From the NCBI GenBank assembly GCA_950295325.1, contig OX485806.1:33542001-33606000 (forward strand): 64,000 nucleotides of DNA, given 5' to 3'. A program made the position numbers and the translations under genes. The notes beneath the pieces are model-generated. The model did no database searches and was not told the DNA's origin. It saw nothing but the letters and a program-made list of their open reading frames with translations. This DNA comes from Polytrichum commune. Lineage: Eukaryota > Streptophyta > Polytrichopsida > Polytrichales > Polytrichaceae. Shown here piece by piece: positions 48,562-61,800 of the stretch (positions within the stretch are counted from its first letter, which is position 1; each line of letters opens with the position of its first letter).

Positions 48562-51500
48562 CTAACGTACCTATCACGAGTTGTGTCGTGGTTCCAATCA
48601 TCCCAAACTTGGGGAGCAATCATGTCTTCCATGTAACACTCAGAGTAGATGATGCGTGAGTAGTGTCCCATGGCTCTACCCAAGTAATTGTAACCTGTGC
48701 CTAAAAGTTGGCAACCTATGAAAGAGAAGCCACTGGGATCTGTAGGGCTCTCCCTGTTGTGGGCTGCAATTGATCCATAACCTGCTGCAAAAGATCTCAA
48801 AGTGGATGCCTGGTTGGACACATACACCAACAATTACTTTAACAGGTAATAACAAGTTGGCATTCACTCTTCAAATTGCATAGAAATCACTACTTTTTTC
48901 ATGTAATAAGGTGCTAGACACATGAAACTCTACCTAATGAAATATTGGTTTGAGGTTTTTTTTTGTAACCTAGTGAATGGAGGGGAGTAAAATCGATGAG
49001 TGACATAATGTGCTAATATGTAAGCATCAAATATTGATTTTATCAATAAACTTATGTCGTTCTTGATTGACATTGTTAGTTCCAAATCAAATATTCATTA
49101 ATCAAGAACATGTAAGCACATCATATATGTTTTGAGAATACAAAAATTGGAATTACTGTTTAGGTAGTAGATATTGATGTGGTCTTGCTTGTATATATTC
49201 AAAAGCAATGTGGGTTTACCTAGAAACTAGAAAAAAAAACTTAAGCTTATATACTTATGAGTAAGTATGATATAAACCATATTGTATAATAGTTGTGTGA
49301 ACATATTCATCTTTGTGGAGTAATCACTCAATGCCTTCTTAAGGCTAACATTATTGGTTAAAGGTTTAGGTTATAGTTGGGATGGACCATGTAGATGGAT
49401 TGGCCGGTCCCGAAGATGAAATCTATTGATCCTTCAATATAGCAGCTCTTGAAGTAATGGCGACCGTGGTCATCGCATAGTGTATCTTGGGCTCCATAGA
49501 AAGCACAGTTGTAGAAGGCAGCCATGTCACCTGAAATTCGAAATGCTGCCCCTTGTCGTCCCTCTGTCCCAGGTGGTGGTGGAAGTGCTGCATTCTGGAC
49601 ATCAATTTATGCAATTATTCATCGTTTAGATGATGACCACTTAAAAATGAGAAATAGGTTTTGGACTGCTATATGGTGAGTATGATATTCCTTAAGCAAT
49701 GAGATTGGTTTTTTTAAGTTGTAATTTAGCACTCTAATGCTCCCAAGGCAACAACACTTGTATTACAAGCTAGGGTCATAGGTGGGCATCCACAAAACAA
49801 GGTTATGACAATTTATAATAACTCATAATACAACATGAAAAATGCTATAATAAGAATACCAATGCAAAAATAAGGTATAATAAAGCACAATAAGACATAG
49901 TAAGACATTATCCGTATTTAACAAGCTTTTTGAAAAACTCTTATTATATCCTAATGCATAAGGAACTTACCTATTCTTCTCTCATTATCCATTACCATTG
50001 AGAAATATAGAGATCAACTATGTCAAATTAAATACCATTGGATTCATCTTCTTGAGTACTTTGCACTATACCATATTCATTGAGAAAATCATATTTTTGA
50101 AAGAAAGATAAGCCTAAGAATTGAGAAATATTTTTCTTTTATTATAATATGCATGCCTACCAAGCAGGGGTGATGCTTCCTTGGTGTGGCCACTTTATGT
50201 AGCACTTGCAGGTAGTCAAGGCCTTTAGAACCTGGTCTGGAACTCCTAAAAAATATTAAAAACACACTACTTTGGACCAACTATTTTGAAGTTATAAGCA
50301 TGTTGTAGATGATCATTTCTAGGATTCTATAGAATCTTTCAAAATAGATGTAATTCTATCAATGATTGTATACAATTTATGGTTTGCAAAGGGTGTTCTT
50401 ATAATCTAATAGATGTAAACCTTTTCAAATTCAGACACTACTGGTGTCAATGGATTCGATTCAATGCCCTCTTTTCCAAGAATGTTGCTCTCCTTTGTGA
50501 AAAAAAGAAGGAAATCATCAATTCATGAGAAGCATTACTAGAAGTAATCATGTGGAAACAACTGTTCTACCCCGGGGATGCTTCGGAAGTTGGAAAGGAT
50601 AAATTAAGTTGAGATTGGAGTCCAGTACTTACCTTAAAAGCAATGTCTCGTGCAGTGAAGTGATCTGCAAACACCATGACGGAGGCGCTGTTGTAGGATG
50701 TGAGCTCCTTGCCATCGGGGCCGATGTTGCTTGCAATGTCTTGCCATGTGATGGAAGTCAGCAGAGATCCAGCTCCCTGGAAGGTCAGGTATGGTAGTGT
50801 ATTCGGCACAATCACCTTCTCCCTGAAAAATAATTCTTATCTTCATTCAGCATCCAATTTCAAGGCACCTCATGAGGAATCATTCAAAAGAAGGAAATAA
50901 TTAAGAACATTATGCACTGTATTTCGAAACTGTTCATATATAATATCTTTCAACATTTGAGGCCGCTTCCTCTCCTAACCCAAAATTCAAAGTTGCAGGA
51001 AATTCTGATATGATCAGTTAGACCTGGTTGGTTGGGGGAGTCTTGCATCTTTCCTGCCTCGTTACACATTTGTAACCAGCAGTGAGCACGTTTAAGTAAG
51101 ATATGGGGCCCTATTAATTGTGGGCACTACCAAATCCACAGACAAATTTGGCCGTCTCATCCGGTTAGCACTTCCGAATCACCACGATTTCATTCCAAAA
51201 TTTAGAATCGGAGTCGAAATGCACAAAATTTTGCAAAAGAGGAGAAAGTGAAGATTTTTTTTCTCCATTAACGATCACATAGACCCTATCAATTGTGCTA
51301 ACTACCTATTGAATCCAGAATGATGTCTTTATTTTGAGCACGTAGTCCAATCTCATTGAAAAAACGTGTCTTTTGGTGTGTTATCCAACTCAAAATATTG
51401 GTGTCCACAGAAGGCCCACGGGATACCTTAAACCCAGAAAGTTTCTCAACACACTACTTACATTATTGTACAAATAATATCCCTAAGATGTGAGATGGGG

Positions 51501-53740
51501 CACTGTTAATTTTACAAACTGTGAAAATTGCATCAGCAAAATTGCACACTGACAGCCAGCAGGACTGCCTGCACGGCCTCTTTAACATCCTCCCTTCAGT
51601 ATTCTTGAAGACTAGGACACACTACAACTGTAGTTGCGGCAATGAAATTCAGTCTAAATTCAGCGTCCTAACTTGATTCCCACTCATTACTGGGTAAGAC
51701 TTGGTGGAACAGACAGAGACCACAGTCCCTCCCAAACGGCGACGGGGAGTCCATGCCCAGTACATGTCTACGGCAGTACTGTTACTTCGTCCGTTTCCTT
51801 GACGACCTAACTTATTGTTAAGCACTTGCATATTACTGTGTAACGTGCCTCAGCGACGTACAACCCTCACTCATGGCATTACATGGAGTTGCGGATGGCA
51901 GTTCTTTTCATGTTCCAATTATATAAACAAAATTCACTCAGAACCATGACTTGCCACTGGTTTGGGGTGAACCTTGGATCCACCTTGCCCTTGTATCCAA
52001 GCACAAGCGAGCAAAACTTGGATAGAATTTACTCAATATAGCTGAAACACTAATTAGGTGAAGAGAGCCGGAGCATTAACATCTGAACCATGTTTATAAG
52101 GCTCACGAGATATCAAATTACCCTGCAAAGTAAACTCTAGGGTTCAATCTCAAATGAGAAGTGCATGGAGTGTAACTTCGTCTAGTCCTGCGCTTTTGTC
52201 AGTCTATTAGGTGCTGCTCCAGTTTGGACGCTTATGTTTTCCGTCATCATAACCTTCTGTTATAATTATCTGCACGGCTTATACCTTTGTACGAAGACCT
52301 CTGACCATTTCCTAGAGTGTTCGACGTCGACATCATCCATTTCTTCAGAAATGAAATACCCTACTCAAGATATAAATACAAATATATTTATATTTATATT
52401 TATATGTATCTTAAGACGTTAATTAGCGGTTTTAGGAAAATGGTTCTTGACCACATACATAACCGATTTCATCATGATTATAGCTGCTTTACTAATTTCT
52501 TGTCTTGATCACATCAGGCTTGTGTGATAAATTGATCATTTTAATTCTACCGTGATGTTCATTTTGCAGTTTTGAAAATCGGCCAGTTGGTTTCACCAAA
52601 TTAATCCGTGAAACGGTATACTGGCATGGGCTTCAAATGATTATACCCTGACAATCTGTCATCCGAATATTATGTTCTCTGTTGCTGCTGCAGGGTAAAT
52701 GTCAGATTCATTTATGATGAACACTTATCAAGCACTAACCCTTCTGCGTGCCTCACATGCACAAGCCTCAAGGCACGCCTGTACCCCGTCTGCAGTACCT
52801 AGACTGACTTTTGAAAATAATGGCTCACCGTTGCCTGCAAGTTGCGGTGTCCTTCTACACCAGATCCTCCAGCCATTGAGTTTCACTAAACACAACCCTT
52901 GTGATGATATTAAGCATGATGCTAATTGAGTTATCAACATACTGGTGAAACATTAAGGTTTAGTTAACACCGAATGTGGTTAGTATAAGCTAGCTGAGAG
53001 GTTCGGGGCTCTACAACAGAAGATCTGTTGAAAGGTTTGCTGTTAGTGCAGATCCCTAACCACCGATTCTTCTCAGGTGTGAAGATCGAGAATTCAGCAT
53101 CTCAGTCAACCTAATCTCCACCTAATCCTTCATGGAATCTGTGATGTGCTTTGGGTGATGTATGGTGTGAGACTTATCTTTATCAAATCCTGGTTGGGTG
53201 AAGTTACCGAACCGCCACACTGAGGCTCATAACAAACATGACGTTCACATCTCCGAATTGGGTTTCTCCCAACTTTTCTCGTTTCATTGCGCTTTTAATA
53301 AGAAATCGGAAGCCAACACAAAAATCTCACTGAATCCGTAGCTCGAAGTTCATGATTGACGATCAAAGATCGAACGGGGTGCAATTGAAGGATTCAAAGC
53401 AAGAAGCTAGGCGCTGGAAAACTTACAGGTAATTTCCGGGGTTGATCTGGATGACGACTTTCTGCGGATTCCCAACGGGAATAGAATCCACGGCAGCTTG
53501 CACAGACCTGAAGGATCCATAACCATTTAAATCGACCACAATTTTAGTGGGAGGCGGCAACCCGGCAACGGATTGGAGCAGCTTACGATTAGAAATCACA
53601 ATATCATCTTGACCCCGGCTTGCCACCGTCGACGCCTTACATTCTTGAAGAAGTACCAGAAAGTTGAGAATGACTACCACCGCTGCAAACATCATATGCA
53701 TCTTATAAGCGCCAAAGAATGTGTACTTCATGGACTTCAT
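47528..53740 (-). CDS. pectinesterase (pectin methylesterase) without PRO domain, PME53-like, 367 aa, five exons
   Basis: Exons are 53740-53427, 50822-50633, 49594-49388, 48809-48571 and 47681-47528, giving 1104 bases in consistent phase. The N-terminus is a signal sequence (core [16 protein letters not shown]), so the enzyme is secreted to the wall and removes methyl groups from homogalacturonan. There is no inhibitor-like PRO region (group 2 type). Conserved landmarks are GNYLEK (102-107), Q182 in QGAAF, Q204 and D205 in GAQDTL, D226 in IDFIFG and R282 in [11 protein letters not shown]. The spacings of the first four fit the catalytic set of carrot PME. The usual Trp two residues after the Arg is Met284; I recall GRAMG as a signature of the PME53-like subgroup, which also fits WDDW and CWGPG. 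The donor after exon 3 (GTCCAT) is weak. Alternative starts are the later Met codons near residue 14. Confidence 0.92.
47755..47853. mobile_element. CACTA-type MITE, 99 bp, in pectinesterase intron 4
   Basis: The ends are CACTACAAGGATCATGGGTC and its inverted counterpart (plus strand GACTCATGATCCTTGTAGTG at 47834-47853), with one mismatch over 23 bases. The pairing continues more loosely inside (AGCACTAGTTTTG against CAAAAACCAGTGA), so almost the whole element folds back. CACTACAAG is the classic terminal sequence of En/Spm elements. The 3-bp flanks are AAT and AAC, close to but not an exact target duplication. Confidence 0.8.
48482..48559. repeat. (AG)39 microsatellite beside the donor of pectinesterase intron 4
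   Basis: A perfect 78-base dinucleotide run. On the coding (minus) strand it reads (CT)39 and begins 10 bases after the GTACG donor at 48570. It is a likely length-polymorphic site. Confidence 0.95.
50823..53426. other. pectinesterase intron 1, 2.6 kb, with dispersed repeat debris
   Basis: No gene is seen inside. The part near 51230-51420 loosely resembles the duplicated segment at 34826-35520. Other open frames are short. Confidence 0.5.
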
Positions 53741-56261
53741 CGCACTGGAGCTGGTAGGCTACAGTGGGCTTCCGTCGAGCAGAATCTGTCACAATCTTTT
53801 ATCTGCAACCTGGAATTACAAATTCTGAGAGCAGGAACTTCTCGTCCGGTGCCGCATTGATGAAATTCTCAGGTTAACTCTATCGCTCTCTCGGCGTTGT
53901 ATAAGTACTCTAAGCGTCTCTTCGCCAAATACCTGGTAGTTCCCCCCCCCCCCCCCCCCCCCCGGAAGGCCGGCAAAAATATCAGCAACGATCACAAACA
54001 TTATATAAAGAAGTTGCAATAATTTGCAGCAAGTGTACCCATGTGTGTGTATGTGTAGAGATGTGTAGAGATGACCTCAATTTCTGACGGACGTATTCAG
54101 CCTAATCTACAAAACTCTAGCAGTGGCACCATATTCCCTCACATCTAATCCCTCCGTAATCAATAACTGCTAAAAGTGGTGTCCAACCCCAGAAATCGAC
54201 TACTCTACAAAGACTGGGTACTACCGCGCTTGAATCATCTTGAGAACCGAAATACATTTGTCCCCACACAAACTTAACTCTACCCACCGTTTTGCTGCGG
54301 ACACTAATTCTGTCAAGAGATTATATAATGGATACGAACATAACACATATCAACACATTCTTCGTCCTACTACAACTACTGGTGAATCCACAAAGCTGCA
54401 ATATATACGTGTCTGTCGCATGTATTCACCTGGTGCAGCAGCTTCCCCATGGCCCAATATTCACATGGATGTGAGCACTATAGAACACTCCAATAAAATC
54501 AGACTAGGCATCGCTATATATCCGCCAAGAAATGGCATACAAGTACTTCGTCCCAGCTGAATATTTTGGCGCTCTTGCGCAACCAACCGAAATGCTCGTG
54601 ATCACTGTCAACTTCTGCTGTCCTGTAAAACTTACACGGGTTACTTCCAACATTACCTTCAAAGCAAATGTACTCCCGAAGTATTCTACCCGTGCATTTA
54701 AAGAAGAAAACCTGTGAGTTCCATAAGCCATTCTGAACGTCTCCCGAACGTCTACATCATTTATGGCGCCATCCGGATCCTAACCCATCTGAGCGCCTCA
54801 TTCAGCAGCTGGCATTAAGTATCCACGTCTCACATAGAAATGCACATAAGTTTTTGTTTGTTTGGTTCACATTAACTCAAAACCTTCACAAAAAATTACC
54901 TAACAATCGCAACCCATTTGCTAAAGAAAGGTGGGTACCCAGACACTAAACCGACGTTAGTTAGCATCGAGAACACACTTTGACTGTATACAAGCTCATG
55001 CATGCATCGTGATGAGTAAACAGCGAAGGATAAACACCATGATGAGAGGCTTGAGAATCTGGAGATGGGATTAAGACGTGTTGCAATGAGTTCTGGGAGC
55101 AAGTGAGTGAGTAGCTGTGTGTTGGTGATCTACAGAGAATAGCGATGGGAAGCAGATTTCTGGGAACGAAAGGCGAGAGAGGAGAGGAGACGACGGCCGT
55201 TTCATGTAGTCGGCCATGGACGGATGGCTTCGTTCGTCTTGTTCCCCATGGACGGACGTCTTCGTCTGCCATGGATGAACGAACATCTATTTCCGTCGGA
55301 CGACACTTCAGTGAGCACTATTGGAGCTGATGGATGAATAGTAAGAGCCAGCCTTAACTGTCCATGAAATTGTGAGAGCCCTTGAAGCTCATCTGAAGGC
55401 TGTACCATGGAATTGAAATTTGTGTTATCACATGGCTTCAAGTGCAATGTAAAGACACTAAGGAATAGGGTGCTTAAATGAACTCTTTTAAATAAATAAA
55501 CCCATTCTTAAAATTATTCCATTTGGATGAGTGTTATAGAACATAATTGACTTAGACATGAAAGAAAAGGAAAAACAATTGCACAATCACATGAATATAC
55601 TACAAGATTTTGATGTCACTTACACTCCAGCTACTTAAATCCCTCCCTAGGCCCACACATTTGTGAGGCCAAACCCGCCACCCTTAAGCGTCCTAGTCCG
55701 GGTGATGGTTTTGATAATCACATGTCTTGTAATGACAATTAAAGAAACACAAAATCCAACTTGGGTCTTCTGCCCAAGTAATTTATTAATTCCCCTTTAC
55801 TAGTCACATGCGTACTTCTTCTTACTCACTCTTGTGAGTGCAAGTGAAAGTGACTATCTCACTACCCTTACTCCAACATCTTTTTATGGTTTTCATTCAC
55901 TTGCTGATTCTCTTGAGTTTCCCACATAACTTGAGGCAACAACACCTCGCTAATGCTAGCATCATGTGCGAGCATACCTTTAGCCGAATCAAGTCTCCAT
56001 GTCATGGTTTTAGCCATGCCTACCCTTGCCGACATTCCTCTTAAGATTCTAACTGTGGAAGAATTTGGCCTTGTAGAATCCATGAGGTGATGACCAACCT
56101 AGCAACTTGGTGCCAACTCCACGTCGATGTTGACTCCCCGCTTGACGTCAATTTCACCCTTAATATCAACTCCACGCTTAACGCCACCTTGGTGACAACC
56201 TCAAAGCCACTGCACTAATCCCAGCTATCAACTAAACCCCTTCGCTAGTTTAATCCAACCC
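53741..56261. other. pectinesterase 5' flank and gene-free spacer
   Basis: A run of 22 C residues lies at 53942-53963, about 200 bp upstream of the pectinesterase start codon (G run on the coding strand). Around 55200-55290 the phrase CATGGACGGA and related text repeat. No gene is supported. Confidence 0.5.
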
Positions 56262-56530
56262 CCCTAATGTCACAACTGCGGGTACATCTAGCTCTCTAAT
56301 ATCACAGTTGTGGATACACCCAGCTCCCTAATATCACAGCTGTGGATACACCCAACTCCCTAATATCACAGCTGTGGGTACACCCAGCTCCCTAATATCA
56401 CAGCTGTGGATACACCCAACTCTCTACTATCACAGCTGTGGATACATCCAACTGCTGTGGGTACACCCAGCTCCCTAATATCACAGTTGTGGATACACCC
56501 AGCTCTCTACTATCACAACTCTCTACTCTC
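56262..56530. repeat. minisatellite, about 8 copies of 32 bp
   Basis: The unit reads CTCCCTAATATCACAGCTGT then GGATACACCCAG. Copies differ at one to three positions, and one partial unit lies near 56447-56465. The array is flanked by ordinary AT-rich sequence. Confidence 0.9.
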
Positions 56531-57239
56531 TATTATAACACAACGAGCTAAGCTCTAAATGCCTCAAACCAAACAGTACTACTCCTAGCAAGTGTCAACT
56601 AACTTCAAGGCTAATTAGTCTTGGTTATTCACCTTGAGATCTTGCACACACACGTGCTCCTTTCTTGTTTCCCACACACCCATACTCATAACACGTGGGG
56701 TGTCAATGAGCACAAAGGAAAGAGGGAGAGGGAGAGGGGAGAGTGAGAATTATATAGTGAGGTGAAAGGGAGTAGGTGAGCATCCCAAGGCTCAAGATAA
56801 ACCTTTTGATCATTTCCTACTTTGTAGACTCTCATCATATCATTTAAGCCTTCAACTCTTAAACCAACAACATAGATCCTAATTCAAACATTTAATTCAA
56901 GGAGCCACCCTTGGTTTACCACACACTATGCTCACCTAACTAAGGAACTTTCTTCACACCGCTAAATTTCTAATCAACCTAAGGTCTAAACATAACTTCA
57001 CTCAAGCCTCATTCTTTTTATATTTTTGTGAATAATCATAAAACATCAAAACATAACTTCTAATAGTTTCAAAGGGTTAAGAACACATGTGGACACCATT
57101 TTGGGCTCACAATATTCCTCACTATGAATAGCTCCCAACTACATCATGATATTCACCCAAAATTGTTCTAGGACAAGCTAGAGGCTCTTTGAGTGTCCTT
57201 GGGCTTTCTTGACTTTTGCTCTCTGGATTGTAGGTAAGA
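56531..57239. other. no gene seen
   Basis: Gene-free; includes a GA-rich patch near 56715-56750. Confidence 0.5.
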
Positions 57240-57600
57240 TATTGTGCTCTTGTCTTTATTTGTTTTGATGCAATCGATGAGTTACATGCTATAGATGAAA
57301 AAAATGTTCAATGACTTTCTCATTAGAAAGTGAACATGGATTTTACATGTAATAAAACACATTTAGATCATGAATTATATTTTAAAAAATTAGTGGAGGC
57401 ATTTATCACATTAAACTAAAAAACTTAGTATAAATATATGAGTCTATTTTTTAACATGCCGTTAGTCTGTATACATTTTTTTTCTTTATAAACTTCTTAT
57501 ATAGAACGGGGTTTAATTTCATAGTGACCCACACACGTCATTTAGATTTCTAATGAAGAGTTCACATGTGGGGAATGACCATATATTGACAAAATTCAAA
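57240..57600 (-). repeat. dispersed repeat family, copy 3 (inverted)
   Basis: The reverse complement matches 35830-36140: GTGGGTCACTATGAAATTAA, ATGTATAC, a CATGTAA...AATAAA part, and ACTTTC.AATGAGAAAGTCAT. The copy ends near GTTACATCCTATGG-like text (plus strand GAGTTACATGCTATAG near 57276). It lacks the part shared by copies 1 and 2. Confidence 0.7.
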
Positions 57601-57895
57601 GATAGAGTTTGATGTGGAAAAACCAATCCCAACAACACAAAATTTTGCTATTAGTGTAGGCTTAGTGCCACATTAACTTTCAACCTTCACAAAATCTCCA
57701 GTTACCAAATACTTTGGGAGCCCTACATTACTTCTTTTAATCCCGGGGGGCTTGAACCCACCTTATTCCCACCATCACTATGCAATTGGAGTGGCCAAGT
57801 TAATTATTTCCACAATGTTTTTGCGCCAAGAATATCAAGAACAAACTTAGTGGACTAATTTTCTTCAACATGTGATAGTGTGGGGGTGCACAGTT
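57601..57895. other. no gene seen
   Basis: AT-rich spacer before the second SINE copy. Confidence 0.5.
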
Positions 57896-58065
57896 TATAT
57901 ATATATATATATATGGAACATAGGAGGCGCTTGACCACCTGGCTAGTTTTTTGTCAAGTAGAGAGACAATTTCACATCTGAGAATCGAACTGCCAACCAC
58001 TCTGTTCGGTTTGGGTACCTCTTCACTGTCATCTGGTAGCTCGTCTGGTAGTTTAGGGTCATCTT
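57896..58065 (-). mobile_element. tRNA-derived SINE, copy B
   Basis: The reverse complement shows GACCCTAAACTACCAGA, a B-box-like CAGTTCGATTCTC (plus strand near 57979-57991) and TGTCTCTCTACTTGAC, in the same order and spacing as copy A at 25596-25775. The 3' end runs into an (AT)n tract at 57896-57914, which may be its simple-sequence tail. Identity with copy A is about 75 percent by eye. Confidence 0.7.
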
Positions 58066-58899
58066 GAACTAGTCATAGACTATATAAAGGTTATGTAGAT
58101 TTGACAAATTTCTTTACTATAAAGGTATTGGAAATTTTGCCGATACAAACACAGTAAATATGCACACCCACAAATTGTTGGACATGACATGGAGTATGGT
58201 GGAACCTCAAGGATCAAAAATAATGGGTGCATGCTTATTGACATACTTCTATGTTGTGTTTAGTTGTCAAGTACAATGAGGCTCTCTACACATGTGTCAT
58301 ATGATTGCCCTCCACTAAAGAATCTCTCTCTCTCTCTCTAAGATAAATATTCAATTACTAAACGACCAATATCCATGTGTCAACATCATACTTGGAATTG
58401 CAATGCTATATCTGGATATTAATATTGCCACTTATGTGAATTGAATTGCCACCAAGGGAGGGGAGGTGTGCCAAACACATCATAAAAAAAAAATTGTGGG
58501 CGTCCCTTGCAATTCTTATGTACTACACTTGCACCTTTCATTATTCTTTGATTTTTTGAAATATGACAATTTTGTTGTGCTCTACACACATTTCTTGCCT
58601 AGCAACACATGTTCTTATTAAAAGACAATGCATGCACTCTCCTTTGATAAACTTAATTATGAGTCCTCACTGAAATATTCCAAATTCAAAGTCGTTGTCT
58701 TGCTTGAGATGGGTTTGTGTGACAATGTTCCCACAGTCATGTGACCGTTGAAGTAGGGGTGGTCAAATGGGGTAGACAAATCGCCAAGGTTGTGTCAACA
58801 GCTTGATTCCATTATTATAGGTCAACTTGTTTGCTAGGAAGACTTGCCTCCGCATGCGAAATTAGTTTCCTCTTTGTACTCAAGGACAACTCTAACTGA
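58066..58899. other. no gene seen
   Basis: AT-rich; short (TC)n near 58325-58340. No coding region is supported. Confidence 0.5.
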
Positions 58900-61800
58900 C
58901 TATGATATAAAAAAACATAGACTCCCAAGTTGGCTATAGCCTAAAAACCTTTAAACAAACCTCGCAACTTAAGGTTGCCTCTCACTAAGATGTATGTTAA
59001 GAGGTGTTCATAGTTGTCATTGGTGGTTTCTTCCCATAAACTTTCAAACTCGGAGGGTTCTAAGACTTGGGATGGTCTAAGGCCATACACAATAAAGAAA
59101 ATGTCCCTCCGCAACTCATAATTCTTAAATAAATTGTTGAAGGGTGGGCATACACTCTCTATAGCCCAAATTTATGCCTTTAGACTCTCAATCCTTCTCC
59201 TTGTAGACTCTATTACCGTGTTTTGGCCAATCCCCAATCACTTTAGACTATTGACCTCTTGTTTTAGGCCCAACACAATACTTTCTTCAACCAAAAATGA
59301 ATGAATTTGAGCCTTAAGGTTCCTAATTTTCTTTGACTTAGTGGCTATGGCATGTTCTTGTCTTTCTTTCAACTTAAGCCACTCCAGTTTCTCATTGTCT
59401 AGTTTTGTCTCTTCCCTAATTATGTTTCTCTCTCTGAAGACTTGATTAGCCAAAGACATTGCACCAAATGCACAAAAATATTCTCTCATTCCCGAAGGGA
59501 TATATTTAAATAGTCCATTATTTACTCGGTGAATGGATTCACTCATAGTAATTCCCTTCTCTATTTCATAGCCATCATCCATTGGTGATTCAATACCATC
59601 ATCATGAGTTTTGCCATGATATTGGGTAGGAAATAAAGGTAATGTGGTATTCCATCCATTGTTAAACGTAACATAATCTACTTTATATTCAATGTTAGCA
59701 AAGAGAGTTGGAACTTGTTCCAAAACTCCTTATGGTTTCACCATGCTACTCTCCATCATGTTCAAAAGAATTGTAGTTGAAACTACATTACTTATTCCTA
59801 GCTCATTCATTGTCTCTACATTCATCAACTTGACACTAAATCCCGTATCAATATGAAAACCCGGAATAAGAGCATCTTCTATGATTACATCAATTGTAGG
59901 ACTCTTGGTTCCTGACTCCAAGTAATATCATGCACTTCTGTAGGTCTAGTCCGCTTGCGTATCATGGAAGTACTCAAGAAGCTACAATATTGGGGTGCTA
60001 TAGCCAATAACTGCTTCATTGTTATAGTTAGTTGTATTTTACCTAAGTCTTCCATAATATCGTGGGATTTAAAATCTTTGGATATTGCCATTGATCTTGA
60101 TAATCTAGATGACGATGGTTTGGTGGTTGACTTCTGAGTTTGGCCAAAAGGAGTTTTACTATATTGAGGTCTTTGTCAAACCGGGACAAATTTTTTGCAT
60201 CAAGGGTTATCACTTGCTAAGGGAGAGGAAGGTTTAGATTCCTTAAATGTATTTGCTATTGTGGGGTTCAACACTTCCTTTTCCAATAACCTCTTAGTGG
60301 GCACTAACATTGCAAGGGGAAAATTGGGGTCTTTAATTAAATTGATTTTTTTTACGCAAATTCAAAAGAACTTGTTTCTCCACTGCTATGTTGAGCATTA
60401 AACCTATCGGCACTAGACTCATTTTGTAGTATTTCTTTCACAAGTGGTTGTTTGGATCTAGTAGTAACAACATTCACAATCTCTACTATAGGGATCTCTC
60501 CCCTCACTTCATAATATTACACTCATATGAATATGATTTCTCTCCTTGTCCTCTCCATATAGTAACATGTTTACCCTTCTTCCAATCTCTCTCAGACGGC
60601 GGACCCTCCTTTTGTGGTTGGGTGCATTCTATAGTGGGTGTCCTCCCTCTTTACAATTTCTACATAATGGGATGTATTGTTGTATTTTCTTGGGGTTGAC
60701 ATAGTCTCCCTCATAATGACCTATCTCCGCACAAGAGAGACATACTACAAATTGATTCCACATTGGTGCCTTATATTTTTGTGTTTTGGGGTTATACAAT
60801 GGACCATTCCAATTAGGTGGTTGATTCATATTTTTTAACCATGTTTATTTTCAAAATTAATAGGAATTGGCCGTCAGTTAAAATTCTTGTTTGGGTTATA
60901 ACTCGCATTTGGTCCTTTATCAACACGCTCATGTTGCCAAGGTCATGATTGATTAGTTTCTACTTGATTAAGCGCACGACCAGGGGTGTTTTTCACAAGG
61001 TCCCTAACATGTCTAGGGACATGTTCATAAAAAAAAACATTTCCAGTGGACGGGTTCTTAGAAAATGAACCGGTTTTGGGACGTGTCAAATTCACTTTGG
61101 ACGGGTTCTAAAAATAACATTTTTTAAATTAAAAAATGGTACAAATATCAATTACGTTATGTCATATATGACATGTGAATATAAGCATAATGCAATCAAA
61201 CCACTAATACCCAATCAAACTATCAATCTTGAAGTGCTTGATTCACCTGCATACATTAATTCATCAACCACAAAATTTAGAACCTTTTTAACATAATGTC
61301 AAAGATTACAATTGAAGGTAAACTTAGTAATTGAATAAGAATTAGTAGATTTATCCGTCTCTCTAAACTTGCAGACCTTGGAACATCGGACTTGAAAGTG
61401 TCACAATTTCTTCATCGGAATCGTGATGGGGCTTGAGACTTGAACCTGCAAAATCAATCCAACTAATAAATAGACAACGCTTGCACTATCCTTGCAAAGA
61501 CAACGCTTCCACCATCTTAGGCACATGTAAGGCTCAAATATCTACTCATACATTGACCCAACAACTTACCAGCTCAACCCTGCAATTTGCTAGGGTTTAA
61601 CTCGAATTGACAGAAATTTCCTGCACAACCCTCGAATCTGCACTCAACCCACAACAAAAGAGAGGAATAAGACTCTCAAGATTTAGGATGCTAATGAATC
61701 GAACATATGCAACTGAAAGCTAAAGCAACTGAGAGACCGGTGAGAGATAACTTGATTGCAGTCGTCAAATGAACCGGTTGAATTTGAGAAAACACTTGTT

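Noticed and set aside
48429-48833. Frames reading poly(RE) or poly(SL) through the AG tract
   Set aside because: They are translations of the (AG)39 microsatellite; the minus-strand one overlaps true exon 4 of the pectinesterase and then runs into its intron.
54240-55447. Cluster of 60-106 residue frames on both strands
   Set aside because: No domain, no mutual consistency and no splice pattern; treated as spacer.
56262-56530. Possible CRISPR-like regular spacing
   Set aside because: Units are directly adjacent with no unique spacers, and the host is a plant nucleus; it is a minisatellite.
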